Below, piece by piece: positions 1 to 6,266 of a stretch of 10,037 bases of DNA (its first letter is position 1; each line of letters starts with the position of its first letter). Made by a program: the position numbers and the translations under genes. The stretch spans positions 1-10,037 of the forward strand of contig JAJZNY010000339.1 of the NCBI GenBank assembly GCA_021852245.1, written 5' to 3'. Source of the stretch: Planctomycetota bacterium. GTDB lineage: Bacteria > Planctomycetota > Phycisphaerae > WQYP01. The notes below the pieces were generated by a model, which saw only the letters and a list, made by a program, of their open reading frames with translations, was not told the origin of the DNA and made no database searches.

Positions 1-347
1 CCGTGGGGACGGAAGTGCATATGGTCAATCGTCTGGCCAAATCGCATCCGGACAAGCAGATCGTCATCCTTTCCGATTGTCAGTGTTTGTGCACCACGAT
101 GTATCGGATCGATCCTCCCCACCTGCTCCATGTGCTGGATCATCTTGCACAGGGACGGGTTATGAATCAAATCCGCGTTAATGATTACGACCGGTACTGG
201 TCGCGCGTCAGCCTGCAGCGAATGCTCGATATCACCGGCGGCAGGCCGGTATCGCCGCCACCCGAACCAAAACCCGCCCCACGCGTTGGTGATGAGGCGT
301 CATCGAGGGCGAACGCATCGCACCATCTCGCAGTTGTCGCGGGATAA
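1..347 (+). CDS. nadA: Quinolinate synthase NadA, C-terminal part (5' end outside window)
   Basis: NadA condenses iminoaspartate with dihydroxyacetone phosphate to quinolinate in de novo NAD synthesis and carries a [4Fe-4S] cluster held by three conserved cysteines. The reading frame is open through the left edge, with its first full codon at position 3. The visible 114 residues begin GTEVHMVNRLAKSHPDK, the NadA segment equivalent to 'TE.g..HRL.kenP.K'. They continue with CQCLCTTMYRIDPPHLLHVL, which contains the last cluster ligand (one of the cysteines at visible residues 26, 28 and 30; by alignment to C-x-x-MK I favour C30). A short helix ending RMLDI closes the family domain at about residue 77. 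The final 35 residues are Pro/Ala-rich, outside the usual domain and probably disordered. Roughly the first two thirds of the protein, including the other two cluster cysteines, lies upstream. The Cys-rich CQCLC variant resembles what I recall from planctomycete and cyanobacterial NadA proteins. Confidence 0.9.
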   Translation, partial: VGTEVHMVNRLAKSHPDKQIVILSDCQCLCTTMYRIDPPHLLHVLDHLAQGRVMNQIRVNDYDRYWSRVSLQRMLDITGGRPVSPPPEPKPAPRVGDEASSRANASHHLAVVAG

Positions 348-400
348 GGGCGCGAAACTAACGGAATAACTCATATTGTTGTCTCTCTGTGAGGATGGGT

Positions 401-1642
401 ATGAAATCATCGCGATGGATGGTAGTCGCTCTGTTCATGTTGCTTCCGGCCGGGCATGCGGTATGGGCCTCGCCACAGGATGCATATATTGCAGGCTACG
501 CCGCCGCAGAGCTTCAATACGCCGATCATATAACTGCCGCAGATATTAAAGTTCGCGATGGGATTATCTACCTAAGCCTGCCACCACATATCGCCGACGT
601 CAATCGACAGGCGATTGCCCGGCAACTTGGCAGGATCAAAGGCGTACGGAAGGTTATTTTCGCCGCGCCAGCTGCCCAATCTCCAGCGGCGCCGGCCATC
701 GGCACACCGCCGGCAACTTCCAGCACAACGGCCCCCACGCCCGTCGGGATGGAGCCGTCAGTTCCGGCGAGCGTTCCGATCCCCAAGCAATTGCGGCAGT
801 CCCCCTGGGCCTTTGGATTCAATGTGCTTCACCGCCGCCATCTTTACCGCATGCCGACCGGCTTTCTACCTCCGGGCCAATTATTTACGCCTCTGCTGGC
901 GGACCCGAAGTGGCCCGGATTCTCGGCGGCCTATGCCAATTATGCCCCGTATCACCCGGCGAATCTCAATGCAGTGGTGCAGGTGGCGATCGGCGGAACG
1001 GTGCCACTGTATCGCGGAAATCTGGGCCGCCATTGGCAATGGGAAACCGGCATGTTCGGGACCGATTACGCCTATTTCAACACCAATGCTCCGAACGTGG
1101 ATCTGCAGAATAATGATTATCAGGTGGGGGGATATTTCGCATTCAGACACCGAAACTGGTCTTTCTATACCCGATTTTTTCACCAGAGCTCCCATCTGGG
1201 GGACGGGTACATCGCCAATATCCTCGGCGGTACGCAGGGTATTTCGGTCTTTACCTACGAACAACTCGGTGGATATGTGTCGTACAGCTTTTATCACCGC
1301 TGGTTCAGGCTGTATGCCGGCGCCGGTTACTTTTTTGATACCTACCCCTACGATCTGGGCAAGGAGATTTTTCAATATGGCGCCGAATTTCACGGCCCGG
1401 CTTTTGCTCGCTTCCACAGCCTGTACGTTTCGCCTGTGGCGGGCATTGATCTGAAAAACTGGGCTCAAACGCATTATTCCACCGATATTTCCGCACGGGC
1501 GGGGTTTCAGTTTGACAATGGCTCCATCTCGAGCCCCACCATGCAGATTCTGTTTGAATATTATCATGGCCACTCTCCATTTGGAGAGTTTTACAATAAT
1601 GTGATCCAATATGTCGGCATCGGCCTGCATGTGCAGTATTAA
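401..1642 (+). CDS. Exported BON-domain plus DUF1207 outer-membrane protein
   Basis: The 413-residue product has a clear Sec signal peptide (residues 1-23, MKSSRW then a hydrophobic core, cleaved after AVWA). Residues 27-88 look like a BON domain: DAYIAGYAAAEL, then VRDGIIYLSL, ending in the characteristic IKGVRKVIF. An Ala/Pro/Thr linker follows (about 89-130). Residues 160-413 match DUF1207: LFTPLLADPKWPGFSAAY, VPLYRGNLG, the strongly conserved FFHQSSHLGDGY, and FEYYHGHSPFGEFY. Many alternating aromatic strands and a C-terminal Tyr (GIGLHVQY) suggest an outer-membrane beta-barrel assembled by the BAM machinery. BON modules are thought to bind membranes or peptidoglycan; the function of DUF1207 is unknown. 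I start at ATG 401 because GAGG (391-394) lies 6 nt upstream. GTG 389 and ATG 395 are in frame but have no such site. The gene begins 53 nt after nadA, so co-transcription is possible. Confidence 0.85.
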   Translation: MKSSRWMVVALFMLLPAGHAVWASPQDAYIAGYAAAELQYADHITAADIKVRDGIIYLSLPPHIADVNRQAIARQLGRIKGVRKVIFAAPAAQSPAAPAIGTPPATSSTTAPTPVGMEPSVPASVPIPKQLRQSPWAFGFNVLHRRHLYRMPTGFLPPGQLFTPLLADPKWPGFSAAYANYAPYHPANLNAVVQVAIGGTVPLYRGNLGRHWQWETGMFGTDYAYFNTNAPNVDLQNNDYQVGGYFAFRHRNWSFYTRFFHQSSHLGDGYIANILGGTQGISVFTYEQLGGYVSYSFYHRWFRLYAGAGYFFDTYPYDLGKEIFQYGAEFHGPAFARFHSLYVSPVAGIDLKNWAQTHYSTDISARAGFQFDNGSISSPTMQILFEYYHGHSPFGEFYNNVIQYVGIGLHVQY

Positions 1643-1683
1643 GCAACCGCAGCTATTGTTTGACGGATGGGCGACGGAACCGG

Positions 1684-1704
1684 CAGCGGACGTTTTCGCC
1701 GCTG
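1684..1704 (+). terminator. Stem-loop downstream of the DUF1207 gene (weak)
   Basis: CAGCGG (1684-1689) pairs with CCGCTG (1699-1704), and an inner CG/CG pair around a TTTT loop leaves a bulged A. It lies 41 nt after the stop codon. There is no U-tract, so it could slow polymerase or protect the mRNA 3' end rather than terminate transcription. Confidence 0.25.
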
Positions 1705-1770
1705 GAGGTCTCGGCATCGGCACCATCGCTGGCCGCGAGGGCGAGGCATTCTGAGGCTCTACCGATCAGG

Positions 1771-1844
1771 GGTTGCCGCCGGACATTAAACCCATTAGCC
1801 TTACCGCCTCGGTGAGGCGAACCGTTGAGGGTAACGGCGGCACC
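1771..1844 (+). promoter_or_regulatory. Possible structured leader upstream of leuB
   Basis: Several short complementary segments overlap here. GCCGCC (1775-1780) can pair with GGCGGC (1836-1841), enclosing a hairpin CGCCTC/GAGGCG (1805-1810 with 1814-1819). ACCG (1803-1806) and ACCG (1821-1824) compete for CGGT (1810-1813), and CCGTT (1822-1826) can pair with AACGG (1833-1837). The segment ends about 30 nt before the leuB start codon. I do not recognise a named riboswitch or a leucine-codon leader peptide. The pairings may be chance in GC-rich DNA. Confidence 0.25.
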
Positions 1845-1875
1845 GGCTGAAGAGAATTTTATTTGGAGATGGGTC

Positions 1876-2946
1876 ATGACGATTGATATTGCGGTTTTAC
1901 CCGGAGACGGGATCGGCGTTGAGGTCATCGCTGCGGCGATGAAGGTGCTGGAGCATGTAGCCCGAGGCGGTGGTCATCAGATTCATGCGACTTATGCGGA
2001 TGTCGGCTGGGCCGCCATCGACAAGCATGGCACCGCACTTCCGGCAGCAACCCGCGATGTGTGCCGCCGAAGCAAGGCTATTCTGTTCGGAGCTGTCGGG
2101 CTTCCAGACCGGGATAAGACACTGCCGCAGGCGCAGCGGCCGGAACGGGTCGCCCTGCTGGAATTGCGTAAGGGATTATTTGCCAATCTACGGCACGTGG
2201 TGCTGCCGCCCGGACTTGCTGAGCATTGCCCGCTCAAGGCGCACCTGATTGCGGCCGGGATCGACATCATGATCATCCGGGAACTGACCGGCGGATTGTA
2301 TTACGGCAAACCGCAGGGAATTTCCGGCGATGCGCCAAACCGGACGGCGGTGGACACCATGGCGTACAGTGAGAAGGAAATCGTGCGGATATTAAAAGTG
2401 GGGTTTGAGACCGCCCGAAAGCGCCGCCGGCGGCTTACCAGCGTGGACAAGGCCAATATTCTCGCCACCAGCCAGTTATGGCGTGAGACGGCGACGGCCA
2501 TGGCTGCGAATTATCCGGATGTTCAGCTCGAGCACATGTATGTCGATAATGCATCGATGCAGTTGCTGCGGCGCCCGACCGAATTTGATGTGATCGTCAC
2601 GGAAAACACCTTCGGCGATATTCTCAGCGATGAGGCCAGCATGCTCTGCGGATCGATCGGTCTGGTGCCCTCCGCGTGTCTGGGTGATGATCCGTCGGTC
2701 GTACCGTTTTATGAGCCGATCCACGGCAGTGCGCCGGATATTGCCGGGCAGAATAAAGCCAATCCGATCGGCACCATCCTCACCGTCGCCATGATGTTGC
2801 GTTATACGTTCGGCCTGAATCAGGAAGCCGCGGCGATTGAGAAGGGCTGTTCCACGGTGCTCAACACGGCCAAGGTGCTCACCGGCGATCTGGGGGGCAA
2901 GGCGAGTTGCAGCGATGTGACGGCGGCCGTGATCGCGGCGATGTAA
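1876..2946 (+). CDS. leuB: 3-isopropylmalate dehydrogenase LeuB
   Basis: This cytoplasmic enzyme performs the NAD-dependent oxidative decarboxylation of 3-isopropylmalate in leucine synthesis. The 356-residue product has the normal family length and the signatures in order: VLPGDGIGVEV (7-17), LFANLR (101-106), RELTGGLYYG (135-144), VDKAN (190-194), HMYVDNASMQLL (220-231), FGDILSDEAS (246-255) and EPIHGSAPDIAG (280-291). The expected active-site residues are present: R98, R106, R135, Y142, K192, D224, D248 and D252. ATG 1876 has GGAG (1865-1868) 7 nt upstream; a longer reading from TTG 1825 would add 17 residues that do not look like LeuB. One oddity is that the segment between LRK and LFANLR is two residues shorter than in the E. 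coli and Thermus enzymes as I recall them. No other leu gene is adjacent, so the leucine pathway is dispersed in this genome. Tartrate or isocitrate dehydrogenase relatives are less likely given the motif set. Confidence 0.93.
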   Translation: MTIDIAVLPGDGIGVEVIAAAMKVLEHVARGGGHQIHATYADVGWAAIDKHGTALPAATRDVCRRSKAILFGAVGLPDRDKTLPQAQRPERVALLELRKGLFANLRHVVLPPGLAEHCPLKAHLIAAGIDIMIIRELTGGLYYGKPQGISGDAPNRTAVDTMAYSEKEIVRILKVGFETARKRRRRLTSVDKANILATSQLWRETATAMAANYPDVQLEHMYVDNASMQLLRRPTEFDVIVTENTFGDILSDEASMLCGSIGLVPSACLGDDPSVVPFYEPIHGSAPDIAGQNKANPIGTILTVAMMLRYTFGLNQEAAAIEKGCSTVLNTAKVLTGDLGGKASCSDVTAAVIAAM

Positions 2947-3128
2947 AAGTTTTGCGGCCAGCTTATTGCGGCGATTCTACGACCGTCTTCAGTGCGGGAA
3001 CTGCGAAACTTCAAAGGCAAAGAAGCCATCGACTCCTGTCTGTGTGCGAGGCGACTCCGATAACGTCATCTGCGTTCTGGGGTACGTCTTTGACCGCCAC
3101 ACATATGGAAGCAATCAAGCACCATGGA

Positions 3129-4169
3129 TCAATGCTGTATCGGACGCCAGAGTTTGCCGTTGATCCGCAATTCAGCGGGCTTTTGACTGGAAATCAGCGC
3201 CGGTCCATTCTGCGGCGTGGCCACCACAACGGAGAACCTTATGGAGTAAATTTCGTTGGGGCGACAGATCAGGCGGTTCCCCACCACGTTGCTTTTTCCC
3301 AAGGGAGATCGATCCGAGACAGAGGCACCTCGAAAACAACCGAAAGATTCCGGCAAACCGACCGGGGTCGTATAAAAAATTCCTATCCGATTCGCAGTAT
3401 CGATATTGGCAATCCATCCCTTTGAGATGATATTGTGTCCCGGCCACCGCGGCGACCCTTGAACAAGTCGAACGTGCCGCCGCCAAGCGTCTGCAGATTT
3501 TCCCATCCTTTTATTTCGGCCATACGGAATCAGCGTCGGATACATGAAGGCATCGGTGCGATCGCTGTAGAGAGTCGGGATTTCGGTACTCATCCGAAAT
3601 ATTTGGTGGCCGTGCCGCTGGAACCGATAGTAGAAATGAGCGACGCCATGACGGTCAATATGTACCTGTTCCGTGTACACCCAGTGAGTCGGGTTGCCGG
3701 TGTCGTAATCCAGCGGCCGAACAACCGCAAAAAAGGTATGCCGAGTGGCCTTCCACCGCACGACATGACTTCCCGTCTCCGGAACGGCCACTCCATGTGG
3801 ATGTCCGGCGAAGGCCTGATGGCCCAATGCCCCTGCCTGCGTCGGGTTTATGAGCAGCGGCTGGGGACCCGGCGCATTGTGGAATAAGAATTCATCCACC
3901 TGAAGCTCGCGGCCTACATCGTGAAAATCGACTATGTTGAGTTCATGGGCGACGTGCCTATCCGCGATTCCGACGACCACCGCTCCCCAGGCGATATTAA
4001 ATGCAACAGACAGGCCTCCATTGGATATAACCACATTCTGATTTTTTGGCGGGGGCTGCCATGGAGGCTGATGGTTGATCGCTGCGCCGGCATTCCCATC
4101 ACCGGCTAAAAATAATAACATTGCCAGAATGATGCTCACCACCGACAGACGACGTGCATGTGACACCAT
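3129..4169 (-). CDS. Exported protein of unrecognised family
   Basis: The 346-residue product starts at ATG 4169, with GGAG on the minus strand 9 nt upstream. An in-frame TTG at 4184 would add five residues but has no ribosome site. Residues 1-27 form a Sec signal peptide (MVSHARR, then a hydrophobic core, cleavage near GNA/GA); there is no lipobox. A Pro/Gln-rich stretch (35-43) follows. The mature part reads as beta-rich, with distinctive patches GGLSVAFNIAWGAVVVGI (51-68), ELNIVDFHDVGRELQVDEF (76-94), NPTQAGALGHQAF (108-120) and STEIPTLYSDRTDAF (194-208). The NIVD..D.GR..Q followed by NP.QaG arrangement reminds me of secreted, possibly carbohydrate-associated beta-sandwich proteins, but I cannot name a family or catalytic residues. 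The only cysteines in the mature protein are C278 and C302. It is convergent with leuB and divergent from rho, so it is probably a single-gene unit. The function is unknown. Confidence 0.8.
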   Translation of the reverse strand: MVSHARRLSVVSIILAMLLFLAGDGNAGAAINHQPPWQPPPKNQNVVISNGGLSVAFNIAWGAVVVGIADRHVAHELNIVDFHDVGRELQVDEFLFHNAPGPQPLLINPTQAGALGHQAFAGHPHGVAVPETGSHVVRWKATRHTFFAVVRPLDYDTGNPTHWVYTEQVHIDRHGVAHFYYRFQRHGHQIFRMSTEIPTLYSDRTDAFMYPTLIPYGRNKRMGKSADAWRRHVRLVQGSPRWPGHNIISKGWIANIDTANRIGIFYTTPVGLPESFGCFRGASVSDRSPLGKSNVVGNRLICRPNEIYSIRFSVVVATPQNGPALISSQKPAELRINGKLWRPIQH

Positions 4170-4228
4170 TATGCCGGACTCCAAATCAACAAAATCCTTC
4201 TCGCACCCATAGACGGCTCAAACTAAGT

Positions 4229-4240
4229 TGCGTCTACGCA
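4229..4240. repeat. Short perfect inverted repeat in the divergent promoter region
   Basis: TGCGT-CT-ACGCA is a 5-bp inverted repeat with a 2-nt centre. It sits about 60 nt upstream of the minus-strand gene start and about 95 nt upstream of the rho -10. It is compatible with a small dimeric-regulator site, but its short length makes chance a serious alternative. Confidence 0.2.
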
Positions 4241-4311
4241 CCGGAGATACTGTAACTCAAAGATATCTGCCCGCAAAATAAAGACGGAAATCGGGAGTTT
4301 TCTCATTGAGT

Positions 4312-4339
4312 TTGTTTCCACATGAGTAAGTGGTATAAT
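4312..4339 (+). promoter_or_regulatory. Sigma70-type extended -10 promoter of rho
   Basis: TGGTATAAT (4331-4339) is a perfect extended -10: a TG dinucleotide, one base, then consensus TATAAT (4334-4339). A weak -35, TTGTTT (4312-4317), lies 16 nt upstream. Extended -10 promoters tolerate a poor -35. Transcription would start near 4346 and give a leader of about 104 nt before the rho start codon. Confidence 0.75.
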
Positions 4340-4351
4340 CCAAACCTAGGG

Positions 4352-4387
4352 TCGGCTAAACGATTCATCTTCCCCAAAGTTAGTCGA
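4352..4387 (+). promoter_or_regulatory. First stem-loop of the rho leader
   Basis: TCGGCTAA (4352-4359) pairs with TTAGTCGA (4380-4387), giving 8 bp with one G-U pair around a 20-nt pyrimidine-containing loop. It begins just after the predicted transcription start. It may protect the 5' end or take part in leader control together with the following hairpin. Confidence 0.35.
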
Positions 4388-4401
4388 ATATCCGGTAACA
4401 G

Positions 4402-4437
4402 GCGGGTGTGGTGTGTTATAAAACCCGCAGATTTTTT
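4402..4437 (+). terminator. Attenuator-like hairpin plus T-run immediately before rho
   Basis: GCGGGT (4402-4407) pairs with ACCCGC (4423-4428) around a 15-nt loop. AGA and then six T (4432-4437) follow, ending only 12 nt before the rho start codon. This is the form of an intrinsic terminator, placed where it would cut off rho transcription rather than end an upstream gene. Rho in enterobacteria is autoregulated by attenuation in its leader; a comparable role here is inference. The long loop and 6-bp stem make it a modest terminator. Confidence 0.45.
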
Positions 4438-4449
4438 CCATGAGGTAGT

Positions 4450-5586
4450 ATGTCAACGACCGTCGCAGGACTTTTAGAAATTAACGATAAAGGCATAGGT
4501 TTTTTACGCAGCGAGCAGCGAAAATATAAGCCCGTTCCGGCCGATCCCACCGTTCCGGCCGAAGTGATCACGAACAATCATCTCAAGGCCGGACTGCAGG
4601 TCACGGCGGTAGCCGAACCGGGCAACCGCGGGCCATCCCCCATCGTCAACGAAATATTAAATGTCAACGGACGATCTCTGCAGGATTACTGGCAGATGGC
4701 ATCATTTCCGGACCTGACCGTGATCGATCCCCGGGTGAAGATTCAGCTTGAAACGCCCGGCGGTCCGGCCGCGATGAGAATCATGGATCTGCTCACTCCC
4801 ATCGGTCTGGGCCAGCGCGGATTGATCGTCGCCCCTCCGAAAACCGGCAAAACCACGCTCCTCAAGCAGATTGCCGAGGCCATCTCCACCAATCACCCAG
4901 ATGTCACTCTGCTGATCCTGCTGGTGGATGAGCGGCCGGAAGAGGTGACGGATTTTCGGAGATCGCTCAAGGCGGAAGTGTGGGCAAGCAACAACGATGA
5001 GGATGTGCCGTCGCATATCCGCACCAGCCGGCTGGTCATTGAGCGTTCCCGGCGGCTGGTTGAATGCGGCCAGCATGTCGTGGTGCTGCTGGACTCGATT
5101 ACCCGTATGGGACGGGCGTTCAACCATTTTGTGGGCAGTTCCGGCCGCACCATGACCGGGGGCGTGGATTCGTCGGCACTGCAGGAACCGCGGGCGCTTT
5201 TCGGTTCCGCCCGGAACATTGAACACGGCGGCTCATTGACGATCATCGCCTCGGCACTCATTGAAACCGGCAGCCGCATGGATGATCTGATCTTTCAGGA
5301 ATTCAAGGGTACCGGCAACATGGAACTGGTGCTTTCACGCAAGCTGGCGGAAAGACGCATCTGGCCGGCGATTGATCTGGGAGCCTCCGGCACACGAAAA
5401 GAAGAATTGCTGCTTGGTCCGCAGGTGGCGCGCCAGACGGCACAACTGCGGCGGCAACTGATCGGCCGCGATCCGGTCGTGGCGATGGATGCATTGATCA
5501 AAGGCATCAACCGCTATAAAACCAACCGGGAATTTCTCGCGTCGTTCAGTTCCGGTTCGCATCGGCCGGTAGCTCTTGCCGACTGA
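4450..5586 (+). CDS. rho: Transcription termination factor Rho, lacking the N-terminal helix bundle
   Basis: Rho is a hexameric ATP-driven RNA translocase that ends transcription. The 378-residue product starts almost directly in the cold-shock-like primary RNA-binding domain (GLLEINDKGIGFLRS, residues 7-21). It lacks the roughly 50-residue helical start of E. coli Rho; from the P-loop on, its numbering is E. coli minus 50. The motor is intact: P-loop APPKTGKTT (128-136), catalytic E161 in DERPEEVT, Walker B VVVLLDS (210-216), Q-loop SSGRTMTGGVD (230-240), R-loop region GSRMDD (274-279), KGTGNMELVLSRK (286-298), R303, and arginine finger R316 in SGTRKEELL. Lysines I equate with E. coli K283 and K326 (secondary RNA site) are both Arg here (R233, R276), a conservative change. 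GAGG (4442-4445) precedes ATG 4450 by 4 nt. The gene is led by its own promoter and attenuator-like leader and followed 103 nt later by a zinc-ribbon gene. Confidence 0.95.
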   Translation: MSTTVAGLLEINDKGIGFLRSEQRKYKPVPADPTVPAEVITNNHLKAGLQVTAVAEPGNRGPSPIVNEILNVNGRSLQDYWQMASFPDLTVIDPRVKIQLETPGGPAAMRIMDLLTPIGLGQRGLIVAPPKTGKTTLLKQIAEAISTNHPDVTLLILLVDERPEEVTDFRRSLKAEVWASNNDEDVPSHIRTSRLVIERSRRLVECGQHVVVLLDSITRMGRAFNHFVGSSGRTMTGGVDSSALQEPRALFGSARNIEHGGSLTIIASALIETGSRMDDLIFQEFKGTGNMELVLSRKLAERRIWPAIDLGASGTRKEELLLGPQVARQTAQLRRQLIGRDPVVAMDALIKGINRYKTNREFLASFSSGSHRPVALAD

Positions 5587-5689
5587 CGGCATGGATGCTG
5601 ATGACGGGCGGCATCAGCCCCCGTCGGCCCCGGCGCCTTTCCGGCAATACGCTTGCCAATCCTCAACCCGAAGCACTAGGATGCACGCC

Positions 5690-6115
5690 ATGTCAGAGCG
5701 GTTAATGATCAAGCTGAAAACCTGGCCGACATCGATCGAGCAGGAGCAGATCGAAGCGATGGGATTCTTCAACCGGCGTGGTTGGCGGATGTTCTGCGAT
5801 GATGATGAATTGCCTGCCATCGTAGAATGGCTGAAAGAGAAACACCTGAGTTTCAGCGTGCAGCAGACTGAGAGTATCGGCAAGTACGAGGAATATCCAC
5901 GGTTATCCGAGCAACTCCTGCGCACCGATGGAGGTTCTCCCACGGCCTGTGCTCTCTGCGGCCGGGACGGAGTGGCCTGTTACCAACATGTCGAGGGAGA
6001 TGATTCCGACCGGATTGAACCTGCGGCAAAGCGATTTTATGTCTGCGGCAGATGTGTGCAGCAAAAGATTGTTCCGCACGGCCGACTATACACCCATGCG
6101 GATGACGTGCTGTGA
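5690..6115 (+). CDS. Small two-CxxC zinc-ribbon-like protein of unknown function
   Basis: I read this as a 141-residue cytoplasmic protein from ATG 5690 with AGGA (5678-5681) 8 nt upstream. The frame stays open back to 5576, inside the end of rho, but that extension is low-complexity and lacks a good ribosome site; ATG 5681 is a near alternative. The N-terminal half (about 1-80) is mixed alpha/beta, with MIKLKTW, a Trp-rich middle (GWRMF) and the helix LPAIVEWLKEKH. The C-terminal part carries CALC (87-90) and CGRC (119-122), plus C97 and H100 between them, a layout typical of a zinc ribbon with a 28-residue insert. No signal peptide or membrane segment is visible. It may be expressed from the rho promoter, since the gap is 103 nt with no clear terminator. 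I do not recognise the family. A role in nucleic-acid or protein binding is only a guess from the fold type. Confidence 0.72.
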   Translation: MSERLMIKLKTWPTSIEQEQIEAMGFFNRRGWRMFCDDDELPAIVEWLKEKHLSFSVQQTESIGKYEEYPRLSEQLLRTDGGSPTACALCGRDGVACYQHVEGDDSDRIEPAAKRFYVCGRCVQQKIVPHGRLYTHADDVL

Positions 6116-6200
6116 AGCGCAGAGCGTGATAACCCAAATCACCTCTCCCACGACCGCCTGCGAAATTGATATTCCGGCTTGACCATGAGGCTGGCTTGCT

Positions 6201-6244
6201 GGGTGAAGAACACAAGGATTCCGCCAGAGAATTCACCCGTTTTA
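6201..6244 (+). terminator. Possible terminator after the zinc-ribbon gene
   Basis: GGGTGAA (6201-6207) is a perfect 7-bp inverted repeat with TTCACCC (6232-6238) around a 24-nt loop, followed by GTTTTA. It lies between two convergent genes, where a terminator is expected. The long loop and short T-run make it weak. Confidence 0.35.
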
Positions 6245-6266
6245 TCTCTCCGTCGCCGCCTTTTTT

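Noticed and set aside
881..1726. 281-codon open frame on the minus strand (and a 279-codon plus-strand frame at 615-1454)
   Set aside because: Both lie across the BON-DUF1207 gene, whose protein has clear domain motifs. The alternative products show no domain or signal features and no ribosome site.
2947..3128. Search for a bidirectional terminator between leuB and the convergent exported gene
   Set aside because: Only a 4-bp hairpin (CAGT/ACTG near 2990-3005) and no T-run are visible, too weak to annotate.
2907..3425. 172-codon plus-strand frame after leuB
   Set aside because: It overlaps the end of leuB and the 3' part of the convergent exported gene; the product is low in pattern and has no convincing start.
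4702..5279. Minus-strand frames of 174 and 128 codons inside rho
   Set aside because: Rho is unmistakable on the plus strand; these are antisense shadows of its codon pattern.
5576..5689. N-terminal extension of the zinc-ribbon protein overlapping the rho stop
   Set aside because: The added residues are Pro/Ala/Ser-rich and unlike the rest of the protein; AGGA is correctly spaced only for ATG 5690.
5853..6236. 127-codon minus-strand frame antisense to the zinc-ribbon gene
   Set aside because: Covers the CxxC region antisense, has no family motif, and the plus-strand gene has the better start and plausible protein chemistry.
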